Of a DNA stretch of 7,332 nucleotides, positions 1-6,006 are shown piece by piece. The DNA is from Chloroflexota bacterium (GTDB taxonomy: Bacteria > Chloroflexota > Dehalococcoidia > Dehalococcoidales > JAHJRU01). The stretch spans positions 1 to 7,332 of the forward strand of contig JAHJRU010000027.1 of assembly GCA_018830745.1 (NCBI GenBank). The letters run 5' to 3'. The first letter of the stretch is position 1. Each line of letters begins with the position of its first letter. Both the position numbers and the translations under genes were made by a program. The notes beneath the pieces were generated by a model. That model searched no databases and had not been told where the DNA came from. It saw only the letters and a program-made list of their open reading frames with translations.

Positions 1-1
1 A

Positions 2-35
2 CTCTATTTGAGAGTAACCGAAGTAAAAAATAGAG
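2..35 (+). promoter_or_regulatory. Inverted repeat overlapping the SD of the 49-aa gene
   Basis: CTCTATTT at 2-9 is the exact reverse complement of AAATAGAG at 28-35. The right arm overlaps the GAGGG Shine-Dalgarno (33-37) of the gene starting at 45. The left arm can instead pair locally, because ACTCT (1-5) and AGAGT (11-15) form a 5-bp stem with a 5-nt loop. The two foldings exclude each other. The base pairing is seen directly. A role in controlling translation is inference, and the A/T-rich stem and the window edge make chance a real possibility. Confidence 0.3.
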
Positions 36-44
36 GGTACTATT

Positions 45-194
45 ATGGGAAAGAGAGATTTTAGACGCCGGGAGACTAAGAAGCCCAAAAAGGATACCAG
101 GAAGATACTTCCGGTTACTGTTCTGCAGCCTACTGAAACCGTAGAAGTAGTCAAGAAAGGCAAGAAGGAAGGGGCGGAAGAGGAGGAAAGCTAA
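45..194 (+). CDS. Small charged protein, 49 aa, function unknown
   Basis: This short reading frame begins MGKRDFRRRE and ends at TAA 192-194. GAGGG (33-37) sits 7 nt before the ATG, a good ribosome site. The first 20 residues are strongly basic (lysine/arginine stretches such as KKPKK), a short hydrophobic/proline segment follows (about residues 21-35), and the tail is KKGKK then a run of glutamates. There is no signal peptide or membrane segment. The basic-to-acidic layout suggests a disordered or nucleic-acid-associated protein, but I recognise no named family and assign no function. The GAGGAGG encoding its terminal Glu residues also looks like the SD of the decayed gene that follows in the same frame. 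I am fairly confident it is a real gene because of the SD and the non-random composition. Confidence 0.7.
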   Translation: MGKRDFRRRETKKPKKDTRKILPVTVLQPTETVEVVKKGKKEGAEEEES

Positions 195-362
195 ATCGCC
201 GCTTACGAGCAGCTCTTTCGCACCGGTGAGATGGCAGCTCGGGTTAAGAAAGCCACGTATTTGCTGCAAGAATGCACCCTCTGCCCCCGTCAATGCCGGG
301 TGAACCGCTTAGCCGGTGAACAGGGTAAGTGCCAGATCGCCAGCGTGGTACCTCATGTTTAG
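195..362 (+). pseudogene. Truncated remnant of a PflX-like radical SAM protein gene (N-terminus only)
   Basis: Read from 195, the frame gives about 55 codons that resemble the N-terminus of the PflX/COG1313 radical SAM proteins (annotated as putative pyruvate formate-lyase activating enzyme-like). It has YEQLFRTGEMAAR, then ECTLCPRQCRVNRLAGEQGK followed by Cys. The four cysteines are the family's N-terminal cysteine cluster. The frame stops at TAG 360-362 just after VVPHV, where intact homologues continue with roughly PHFGEE and then the CxxxCxxC radical SAM core. That core and the rest of the roughly 300-residue protein are absent. GGAGG at 182-186 lies 8 nt before ATC 195-197, so the original start was probably ATG at that position and has changed to ATC. 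The first in-frame ATG is at 231 (43 codons). Gene decay or an assembly deletion would both explain this. Any residual peptide would lack catalytic capacity. Confidence 0.75.
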
Positions 363-372
363 ATGAAGTTCC

Positions 373-654
373 ATGACTGATTTAGCTGCGGTTAAAGCAA
401 TGGTACACGGTCGGGTTCAGGGGGTTTTCTTTCGCGCTTTTGTCTCCCGGCAGGCAACCGCGCTTGGCCTGAGCGGCTATGTTCGCAATGTCCCCGGGGG
501 AAAGGTGGAGGTTGCTGCTGAAGGGGAGAGAAAAAAGCTGGATGAATTGATTGCCTCTCTCAAGATTGGGCCACCGGCTTCCCTGGTGGAGAAGGTGGAA
601 ACTACCTGGTCAGAACACAGCGGGCGCTATACGGGTTTCGAGATAAGATACTAG
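373..654 (+). CDS. acyP: Acylphosphatase
   Basis: A 93-residue cytoplasmic enzyme of the acylphosphatase family, which hydrolyses the carboxyl-phosphate bond of acyl phosphates such as acetyl phosphate or 1,3-bisphosphoglycerate. Both family signatures are complete. HGRVQGVFFR covers residues 12-21, with R21 as the phosphate-binding arginine. GYVRNVPGGKVEV begins at 35, with N39 as the catalytic asparagine and G51 closing the pattern. Length matches the usual 90-100 aa. The ATG at 373 has no convincing SD, and the alternative ATG at codon 10 (400) has none either and would cut into the first beta strand. The stop of the upstream radical SAM remnant lies only 10 nt before this ATG, so translation of the remnant could help initiation here. 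It converges on the next gene with a 6-bp gap. Confidence 0.95.
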   Translation: MTDLAAVKAMVHGRVQGVFFRAFVSRQATALGLSGYVRNVPGGKVEVAAEGERKKLDELIASLKIGPPASLVEKVETTWSEHSGRYTGFEIRY

Positions 655-660
655 GCTGGG

Positions 661-1077
661 TCAGTCACCAACCTGTCTTAGGCCGTAATAACGGTCATTA
701 CTGAGCAGGCGGGACAGCATCTCGGGCGAGGTGCGGTAGGTATCTCCACCGAGTCGTTCCCTTAGCTGATTACCCAGTTCCTCCAATTCCAGGGGGCGGT
801 TTCCATTAGCCAGGATGAGCCGAAACACGCTTTCCATTATGGGTAACCGACTGGTGATAAAGTCCGGGCCCTGGGAACAACAGTTCTCAATTGCAGCCAG
901 TAGCTCTGAGATGGAATCGTTACTTTCGTTAGTTTCCAGCCGTTCGCGGCAATTATAGCACAGGCAGTGTTGAGCTAAGGTAAAAAGTGAGCGATTGTTC
1001 TGCTGATACCAGTCGATATCAAGAAACCAGCGCGGGCTGGCTTCCTCGTTAATTATCTCTTCACTCATGTCCATCAT
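661..1077 (-). CDS. Conserved-looking hypothetical protein with CxCxxC motif, 138 aa
   Basis: I do not recognise a named family. The protein starts MMDMSEE and has an aromatic-rich segment PRWFLDIDWYQQNNRS (residues 15-30). It then has C38, C40 and C43 in the pattern CLCYNC and a C66-C67 pair, together enough ligands for a zinc or iron-sulfur site. The C-terminal half (about 80-135) is predicted by eye to be helical, with FRLILANGNRPLELEELGNQ followed by an SPEMLSRLLSNDRYYGLR stretch that resembles a winged-helix layout. There is no signal peptide or membrane segment. The ATG abuts the stop codon of the DUF362 gene with no gap, so the two are almost certainly co-translated. Starts at codon 2 or 4 are also possible. 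It is the last gene of the mobA-moeA string. A nucleic-acid-binding or metal-binding role is possible but unproven. Confidence 0.8.
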   Translation of the reverse strand: MMDMSEEIINEEASPRWFLDIDWYQQNNRSLFTLAQHCLCYNCRERLETNESNDSISELLAAIENCCSQGPDFITSRLPIMESVFRLILANGNRPLELEELGNQLRERLGGDTYRTSPEMLSRLLSNDRYYGLRQVGD

Positions 1078-1809
1078 CTATCTTTCAAATTCTACCCTAG
1101 CTGCCTCTATTAAATCAAGGTAATCGGTTTTTAACCCTAATGCCTCTGAGGCTTCACGGTCCGCCTCATATGGCTCGCCCACAAATACCTTCCCACACTC
1201 CTCAATCTCACCTTGCGTGGGCTCATCTCCCACGGTGAACTTCTGACGAGCCTCGATGACTCCCATATCAAATGGCAGGGTAAAATACAGGTCAGCCATT
1301 ACTTTGTCTATACCCAGACCATATAATGCATCCCAGTTGCCATTTGTTCCGTTCCTATATTTGTCTCCCGGCAACAGTGACAGGAGGTTCATTATGCTCA
1401 GGCTGGAATGGCCATTGATCACCTTCATCGGCGCCACGCTTATCAAATAGTCGCTGGACAGAATGACATTGGGTACCCAGAACGTGGGAATAGCAAACGG
1501 CTTTAATAATGGGTTATCCACCTCCACGCAGATGCAGCTATTTACGTCTAACATGAGCACCCTGGGGAAATTATATCCCAACGCCTGGTATATGGGGTAT
1601 ATCGGTTCTATACCCGGAGCGCTTTCCAGTATCAGAATATCGGCATCACTGACCCGCCGGATACCGTCTATTATTACCGACAGTATATCCCGGCTGGTGG
1701 TAACGGGGTAACGCGCCGGGTAACCGGCACTCGGCTTAATCAACACACGGCGCGCCCGAGATACCGGCGGCGGCGGCCTGAAAACGAACTCTGAAGCCTC
1801 AAATATCAA
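1078..1809 (-). CDS. DUF362 domain protein
   Basis: A 243-residue soluble protein with the character of the DUF362 family, whose biochemical role is not firmly established. Visible hallmarks are VLIKPS (22-27), PVTTSRDIL (35-43), the acidic ESAP (62-65) after a Rossmann-like ADILILE strand, SSDYLISVAPMK (118-129), and the C-terminal DMGVIEARQKF and VGDEP elements (181-197). It carries only C92, C94 and C205, so it lacks the ferredoxin-type clusters found fused to some DUF362 proteins, and it is somewhat shorter than many members. The start is TTG at 1809, supported by a strong AAGGAG 6 nt upstream (complement of 1816-1821). The stop is followed directly by the ATG of the 138-aa gene, and moeA ends 27 bp upstream, so it belongs to the molybdenum-cofactor operon. 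A redox or cofactor-related role is inference from position only. Confidence 0.85.
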   Translation of the reverse strand: MIFEASEFVFRPPPPVSRARRVLIKPSAGYPARYPVTTSRDILSVIIDGIRRVSDADILILESAPGIEPIYPIYQALGYNFPRVLMLDVNSCICVEVDNPLLKPFAIPTFWVPNVILSSDYLISVAPMKVINGHSSLSIMNLLSLLPGDKYRNGTNGNWDALYGLGIDKVMADLYFTLPFDMGVIEARQKFTVGDEPTQGEIEECGKVFVGEPYEADREASEALGLKTDYLDLIEAARVEFER

Positions 1810-1815
1810 TACAAT

Positions 1816-1821
1816 CTCCTT
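1816..1821 (-). promoter_or_regulatory. Ribosome binding site deciding the TTG start of the DUF362 gene
   Basis: The minus strand reads AAGGAG here, 6 nt before TTG at 1809-1807. It is the best SD in the moeA-DUF362 gap and supports the non-ATG start. Confidence 0.7.
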
Positions 1822-1836
1822 GCTGAGACGGTATAA

Positions 1837-3069
1837 TTAAAATGCATTATCCCAATCGAGCATCATCACCTGGACCAGCTCTCCCGCTTCCACGCCATCT
1901 CTTTCTTCGGGAACTATCACCAAGCCATTAGCTGAAGTCATGGAGGTTAATATTCCCGAACCCTGAGGGCCGGTTAGTCGAGCAAAGTATTGTCCATCAC
2001 GCTTTTCCACCATCGCCCGGGCATAGATACGTCGCCCATCTGTATTCTTGACCGAACCTTCTATGGTTGCCTCTATGATAGGTTTGGTCCAGTTTTGTTG
2101 GCCCATCATTTTGAGAATTGCCGGCCGGGCAAATAGCTCAAAGGTTACCATGGTGCTTACCGGATTGCCCGGCAAACCAAGATGGGGTACCCCTTTAATC
2201 GAGCCAAAAGCCAGCGGCTTACCCGGCTTCATTCTAACCCGCCAGAAACCGATTTCTCCCTCTTTAGCCAGTACATCCTTCACCACATCGTAGTCACCGA
2301 CCGATACGCCGCCGGTGGTTATCAGCAGGTCACTATCCAGTCCCTCGTTCAGCTTGGCAATCAGCGAGTCTTCATTATCCAGCGCAATACCCAGAAGCTT
2401 GGGGATACCGCCATATCGCTTAACTAAAGCAGCTAGACTATAGGTGTTGCTATTGTATATCTTGCCCGGAGGCAGTGGTTGGCTGATATCGACTACCTCA
2501 TCCCCGGTGGATAAAATAGCTACCACCGGCCGACGAATAACCCTGACACTGGTCCGCCCCAAAGAGGCCAGAACCCCAATTTCCGCCGACTGCAATACCG
2601 TGCCCTGGCGAAGCGTCACTGACCCTTTAGTGATGTCTTCACCAGCCCGACGGATGTTCAAACCAACCTTGGCCTCAGTCAGAATACCTATCTCGCTGGA
2701 ATTTGGTTCTCGCTGCGTCTCATCGGTATTCTCAAACTGTACTACGGCATCAGCCCCAGACGGTACCGGCGCCCCGGTCATAATGCGAACCGCTGTGCCC
2801 CGTATTACTTCCTGCTTTGAAATAGAGCCCGCCGGGACGGTACCGATAACCTTAAGATATTTGGGTGATTGCTGTCCGGCACCACGGGTATCTTCCGCTA
2901 TCACGGCATATCCATCCATGGCTGAGTTATCCAGCGGCGGCACATTCACAGTTGAGACTATATCCTCAGCCAGCACCAGCCCCAGGGTGTCCAGAATAGG
3001 GCTTTCCTTCGCTTCCAGAACATCGATATAACCCAGAATTTTCTCCAGCGCCTGCTCTACGCTTATCAT
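1837..3069 (-). CDS. moeA: Molybdopterin molybdenumtransferase MoeA
   Basis: A cytoplasmic enzyme that inserts molybdate into adenylylated molybdopterin to form molybdenum cofactor, the step after MogA-type adenylylation. At 410 aa it matches the usual MoeA length (about 400-411). Family landmarks in order are PPLDNSAMDGYA (44-55), RIMTGAPVPSGADAVV (95-110), the MoCF-binding-like domain with ILSTGDEVV (185-193), GKIYNSN (202-208) and TTGGVSVGDYDV (251-262, with the conserved acidic D259), then MKPGKPLAFG (280-289) and GLPGNPVS (298-305). The C-terminal domain IV runs from about 330 to 405. The ATG at 3069 lies 3 bp after the mobA stop, and the SD (GAGG, 8 nt upstream) is inside the last mobA codons, so the two are translationally coupled. 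It probably serves a molybdo- or tungsto-enzyme, such as a formate dehydrogenase or DMSO-reductase-family oxidoreductase, encoded elsewhere. Metal specificity cannot be read from this sequence. Confidence 0.97.
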   Translation of the reverse strand: MISVEQALEKILGYIDVLEAKESPILDTLGLVLAEDIVSTVNVPPLDNSAMDGYAVIAEDTRGAGQQSPKYLKVIGTVPAGSISKQEVIRGTAVRIMTGAPVPSGADAVVQFENTDETQREPNSSEIGILTEAKVGLNIRRAGEDITKGSVTLRQGTVLQSAEIGVLASLGRTSVRVIRRPVVAILSTGDEVVDISQPLPPGKIYNSNTYSLAALVKRYGGIPKLLGIALDNEDSLIAKLNEGLDSDLLITTGGVSVGDYDVVKDVLAKEGEIGFWRVRMKPGKPLAFGSIKGVPHLGLPGNPVSTMVTFELFARPAILKMMGQQNWTKPIIEATIEGSVKNTDGRRIYARAMVEKRDGQYFARLTGPQGSGILTSMTSANGLVIVPEERDGVEAGELVQVMMLDWDNAF

Positions 3070-3072
3070 TGT

Positions 3073-3675
3073 CTATACCTCACCGGCTAATTGCCTGGCC
3101 CTCTCCAGATCAGATTCGGTGTTAATGTTAAAGAAGCTCAAATGCTGGGGGTCAAACCGGTCGACCTCCTCTGCCTCCACATACCTTATTTTGACCAGGG
3201 GGAAAAGTTCATACACGCTCAGGTTGCCCTGGTTCAGCAGAGTCTTTAGCGGTGTGATGCAGTTTCTGGAATATACCGCGTGAAGCGGTTCCACCATATT
3301 ACCAAATCGTGGGATGACGGCATCGTAGTTATCCGCTACCTTTATCATATACCGCAAAAGGTCTCCATTCAGGAAGGGCATATCACAGGCAACAACAAGG
3401 TTGTAGAATGACACCGATGCGGTTAAACCGGTATAAATACCAGCCAGAGGACCCTTAGCAGGGTAATCATCAGTTACTATCCGCAACCTTGAGTGGCCGT
3501 TAAGCCCGGGGAGGGATTGGTCTGCCGCGACAACTATAATGATGTCGGCATTAAGAAAGCTAAGCTGCGAGATTGCTCGCTGTAATAAACTGGTGCGGTT
3601 AAGAGTTTCTGTCGCTTTATTCCGCCCCAGGCGTAAGCCCTTGCCACCAGCAAGAACAATACAGCTAATATCCAA
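3073..3675 (-). CDS. mobA: Molybdenum cofactor guanylyltransferase MobA
   Basis: A cytoplasmic nucleotidyltransferase that joins GMP from GTP to molybdenum cofactor, giving the guanine dinucleotide form used by DMSO-reductase-family enzymes. Landmarks of the 200-residue protein are LAGGKGLRLGRNK (8-20, nucleotide-binding loop with a conserved Lys), DDYPAKGPLAGI (69-80), ACDMPFL (96-102, with metal-binding D98), PRFGNMVEPLHAVY (122-135) and the C-terminal FFNINTESDL (181-190). Length is typical of MobA (about 190-210). The start is TTG at 3675. It is the only usable start between an upstream in-frame TAA and the LAGG motif, though its SD is weak (GAG 9 nt upstream). An MobA-like cytidylyl- or adenylyl-transferase is conceivable, but pairing with moeA favours MobA. 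It is the first gene of the mobA-moeA-DUF362-hypothetical string. Confidence 0.93.
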   Translation of the reverse strand: MDISCIVLAGGKGLRLGRNKATETLNRTSLLQRAISQLSFLNADIIIVVAADQSLPGLNGHSRLRIVTDDYPAKGPLAGIYTGLTASVSFYNLVVACDMPFLNGDLLRYMIKVADNYDAVIPRFGNMVEPLHAVYSRNCITPLKTLLNQGNLSVYELFPLVKIRYVEAEEVDRFDPQHLSFFNINTESDLERARQLAGEV

Positions 3676-3819
3676 AGTTCTATTCTCAGTTCCCTCCCAC
3701 TCCCCTATGTATTATTTTACTACAATTCAAGCCGATTTGGAAGAGGTTTAGGAAAAATAAGCCAAAAAGGCAGTCTGAACAAATGATGTACTGATTATAA
3801 TAGCCATCCAGACTAACGC
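3676..3819. other. 144-bp gap between the MBL-fold gene and mobA
   Basis: This is the only sizeable non-coding gap within the minus-strand gene series, so it should contain either the mobA promoter, the end of the upstream transcript, or both. On the minus strand a TAAAAT -10-like box (complement of 3715-3720) lies 17 nt from a poor TTCCAA. A perfect TATAAT (complement of 3794-3799) has no acceptable -35 at 16-18 nt. I cannot choose a promoter with confidence. No open reading frame of note was found. Confidence 0.4.
3760..3814 (-). terminator. Possible weak terminator after the MBL-fold gene
   Basis: Downstream of the MBL stop, the minus strand has AGTCTG (complement of 3809-3814) and CAGACT (complement of 3772-3777), a 6-bp inverted repeat with a 31-nt loop. 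It is followed by GCC-TTTTT-GGC and a T-rich stretch. The long loop and short second stem make this a poor intrinsic terminator. Read-through into mobA is quite possible. Confidence 0.22.
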
Positions 3820-4467
3820 TTACAAAGCCGGGATTAGTACCACTATCTGGGTGCTGGTAGGGAGATGCTCAGCGTGGAATTCCGCTTCGCTGACTTCCAG
3901 ACGGGTTACGTTCGTCTTTCCCTGTAAAAACTCGTCCACGCCGGTTATGGGAAAATCGCACTTCTCTGTCTTAAAGTGCATCGGTATGACCAGCCTGGGT
4001 GCCAGTTTATCGGCCACCCGGGTAGCCACCTGGGCATCGATAGTGTAATACCCGCCCACCGGGATAAGCAATATATCTATCTGCCCTAGCTCAGCCGCCT
4101 GCTTATCATCGAGCATATGACCGAGGTCGCCGAGATGACAGACCCTCATCCCATCCGCTTCGAAGCAGAACATGATGCTATTGCCCCTCTGTGTTCCTCC
4201 GGCGTCATCATGAGCCGTGGATATCCCCTGGAATTTTATCCCTTTTACCTCGGTAATGCCCGCCTGGTCAACTATTGCGGGGTTACCCCTGACCGCGCTG
4301 ACATTATTATGGTCGCCATGACCGTGGCTTATGGTAACAATGTCAGCCGTCTCCTGTATCTCCCCATAGCTCAACTTTCCCCCGGTGGTATACGGGTCAG
4401 TTATTATTCTTGTCCCGTCATCCGAAGAAATCATGAAAGTAGCATGGCCTAACCACCTGATGTTCAT
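3820..4467 (-). CDS. UlaG-like metallo-beta-lactamase-fold hydrolase
   Basis: A 215-residue soluble metal-dependent hydrolase of the MBL superfamily, UlaG/UPF0173-like branch. It opens with IRWLGHATFMI (3-13), typical of that branch. The metal-binding signature SHGHGDH is at 47-53 (H48, H50, D52, H53), with further likely ligands at H86 (STAHDD), H111/D114 (CHLGDLGH) and H164 (IPMHFKT). No signal peptide is present, so it is cytoplasmic. The substrate cannot be inferred; members act on diverse phosphodiester, lactone or ester substrates. The ATG at 4467 overlaps the pepA TGA in an ATGA junction, and an AGGAGG SD (complement of 4476-4481) lies within the final pepA codons, indicating translational coupling. 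It is probably the last gene of the kinase-pepA operon, with a 144-bp gap before mobA. Confidence 0.92.
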   Translation of the reverse strand: MNIRWLGHATFMISSDDGTRIITDPYTTGGKLSYGEIQETADIVTISHGHGDHNNVSAVRGNPAIVDQAGITEVKGIKFQGISTAHDDAGGTQRGNSIMFCFEADGMRVCHLGDLGHMLDDKQAAELGQIDILLIPVGGYYTIDAQVATRVADKLAPRLVIPMHFKTEKCDFPITGVDEFLQGKTNVTRLEVSEAEFHAEHLPTSTQIVVLIPAL

Positions 4468-5993
4468 CGCCTGGTCCTCCTCTTATTTTTTGGTGGAGTA
4501 GCTAACGCAAGAACAAGGTTGACCAGGGTGCGCACCGGCACACCGGTAGCCCCTTTCACCAGGTAACCCTGTTCCTTGTCCGTCATGTTGGTGCCGGCGA
4601 TATCCAGGTGTACCCAGGGCGTGTCACCGGCAAACTCAGCCAGAAACTGAGCAGCCGTGATGGCGCCGCCATATCTCCCCCCGGCATTCTTGATATCAGC
4701 CACATCGCTCTTGTTTTGCTCTTTGTACTCCTCAAACATCGGCATCTGCCAGATACGCTCCCCGGCTTCATTACCGGCGGTCACGACGGCATTAGCTAAC
4801 TCCTGGTTGTTGGCGAAGGCTCCGCTGCAAATCTTGCCCAGAGCTACCATACACGCTCCAGTGAGGGTAGCCACATCTACGATGCGCTTAGCTTTAAGTG
4901 TACTGGCATAGCTCAGGGCATCAGCCAGAATCATCCGCCCCTCGGCATCGGTGGATATGATTTCAATGGTCTTACCGTTCATAGCCGTCAAGACATCGCC
5001 CGGTTTAACCGCCCTGCCGCTGGGCAGGTTTTCCGTTGCCGGGATAAGAGCGGTTACATTGATGTTGGGCTTAAGCTGAGCTACGGCGCTCATAGCCGCG
5101 ATAACCGCTGCCCCGCCAGCCATGTCCCCTTTCATCTCTCCCATTCCCTCCGATGGCTTGATAGAGATGCCCCCGGAGTCAAAGGTTATCGCCTTACCAG
5201 CCAGGAGCAGGTCGATATCGCTGGACTTACCGCCTTTGTACCTGAGAATGATGAATTTCGGCGGTTGCTCACTCCCCTGGGCTACGCCCAGTAGCGCCCC
5301 CATACCCAGTTTCCGCATCTGCTCTCGCTCCAGAACTTCCACTTCAAGACCGTAGCTTTTGGCCGCTTCGGCAGCCGTGTTCGCCATCTGAGCGGGGGTC
5401 TCATAGTTAGCCGGCTCATTGACCATATCGCGGGCCAGATTAGCCGCCTCTGCCAGGATTCTTCCTTTTCGACTGCCCTGCTCCAGAAGAGCGACCTCCG
5501 CTTTATCCGCCCCGACTATGGTAAGCCGCTTAATCTCGCCATGCTCCGGTTTCTTGGTTATATGCTGGCGAAAGGTATAAAGACCAAGCAGGGCACCCTC
5601 GGCGATTGTCTGGGCAGCCATCTCTGGGGTAATGCCAACTAATCCTGCTCCAACGGGCGTAATGGCGATATTCCCGGCATTCTTCCGCCGCAGAAGCCGG
5701 CAGGCTTCGGCTACTGCCTGACGAACTTTATCCAGAGTCAGCTCCTTCTTTTTACCCAATCCGATAACTACCACCCTTTCGGCGGGAAGTTTGCCCAGGC
5801 TGTGAAGAAGGGTAGCCTCTTTCAGCTTGCCCTTAATTTCGCCCCGGCGAATGAGGTGTGAGATAGCGCCGTCAAGCGCCTGGTCAATCCTGGCTAGACC
5901 GCCATCAAGTTTCTTAGAACCTTCTAAAAGGTTGACTATGATGGCATCTGCCTTAATCCGGGCGATATCACCGGCAATTGTCTTTATTTCCAC
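4464..5993 (-). CDS. pepA: Leucyl aminopeptidase (M17 family, PepA)
   Basis: A cytoplasmic two-metal exopeptidase, normally hexameric, that releases N-terminal amino acids from peptides. The 509-residue length fits the family (about 490-510). An N-terminal macro-like domain (about 1-160) precedes the catalytic domain. Active-site landmarks are AGKAITFDSGGISIKP (265-280), KGDMAGGAAV (288-297) and STDAEGRMILADAL (347-360). By comparison with E. coli PepA, K267, D272, D290, D349 and E351 are metal ligands and K279 and R353 the catalytic pair, all offset by exactly three residues. The usual NTDAEGRL is STDAEGRM here, a mild variant. The start is GTG at 5993 with GGAG 7 nt upstream, next to the stop of the kinase gene. 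The C-terminal tail is a basic extension, PPKNKRRTRR, whose AGG AGG codons also form the next gene's SD. Some PepA proteins also bind DNA; nothing here tests that. Confidence 0.96.
   Translation of the reverse strand: MEIKTIAGDIARIKADAIIVNLLEGSKKLDGGLARIDQALDGAISHLIRRGEIKGKLKEATLLHSLGKLPAERVVVIGLGKKKELTLDKVRQAVAEACRLLRRKNAGNIAITPVGAGLVGITPEMAAQTIAEGALLGLYTFRQHITKKPEHGEIKRLTIVGADKAEVALLEQGSRKGRILAEAANLARDMVNEPANYETPAQMANTAAEAAKSYGLEVEVLEREQMRKLGMGALLGVAQGSEQPPKFIILRYKGGKSSDIDLLLAGKAITFDSGGISIKPSEGMGEMKGDMAGGAAVIAAMSAVAQLKPNINVTALIPATENLPSGRAVKPGDVLTAMNGKTIEIISTDAEGRMILADALSYASTLKAKRIVDVATLTGACMVALGKICSGAFANNQELANAVVTAGNEAGERIWQMPMFEEYKEQNKSDVADIKNAGGRYGGAITAAQFLAEFAGDTPWVHLDIAGTNMTDKEQGYLVKGATGVPVRTLVNLVLALATPPKNKRRTRR
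4476..4481 (-). promoter_or_regulatory. Ribosome binding site inside the end of pepA
   Basis: The minus strand reads AGGAGG, 8 nt before the MBL-fold ATG at 4467. These bases are also two Arg codons in the pepA tail, so coding and initiation signals overlap. Confidence 0.75.
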
Positions 5994-6006
5994 GTTAGCT
6001 CTCCTT

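Noticed and set aside
1..64. C-terminal end of an upstream gene in frame 1 (stop at 31-33) or frame 2 (stop at 62-64)
   Set aside because: Ten to twenty residues are too few to recognise anything, and frame 2 would overlap the well-supported 49-aa start.
683..694. CCGT-AATA-ACGG hairpin as a terminator for the convergent genes
   Set aside because: It is inside the 138-aa coding region, has a 4-bp stem and no T-run.
2444..3031. Long open frame (195 codons) on the plus strand opposite moeA
   Set aside because: It lies wholly antisense to a well-supported moeA, has no recognisable motif, and its composition is that of a shadow frame.
3794..3801. Perfect TATAAT on both strands as the mobA promoter -10
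   Set aside because: ATTATAAT is itself palindromic and A/T-rich, and no acceptable -35 lies 16-18 nt away on either strand.
4117..4452. Plus-strand 111-codon frame opposite the MBL-fold gene
   Set aside because: Antisense to conserved metal-binding motifs, with no SD or domain; shadow frame.
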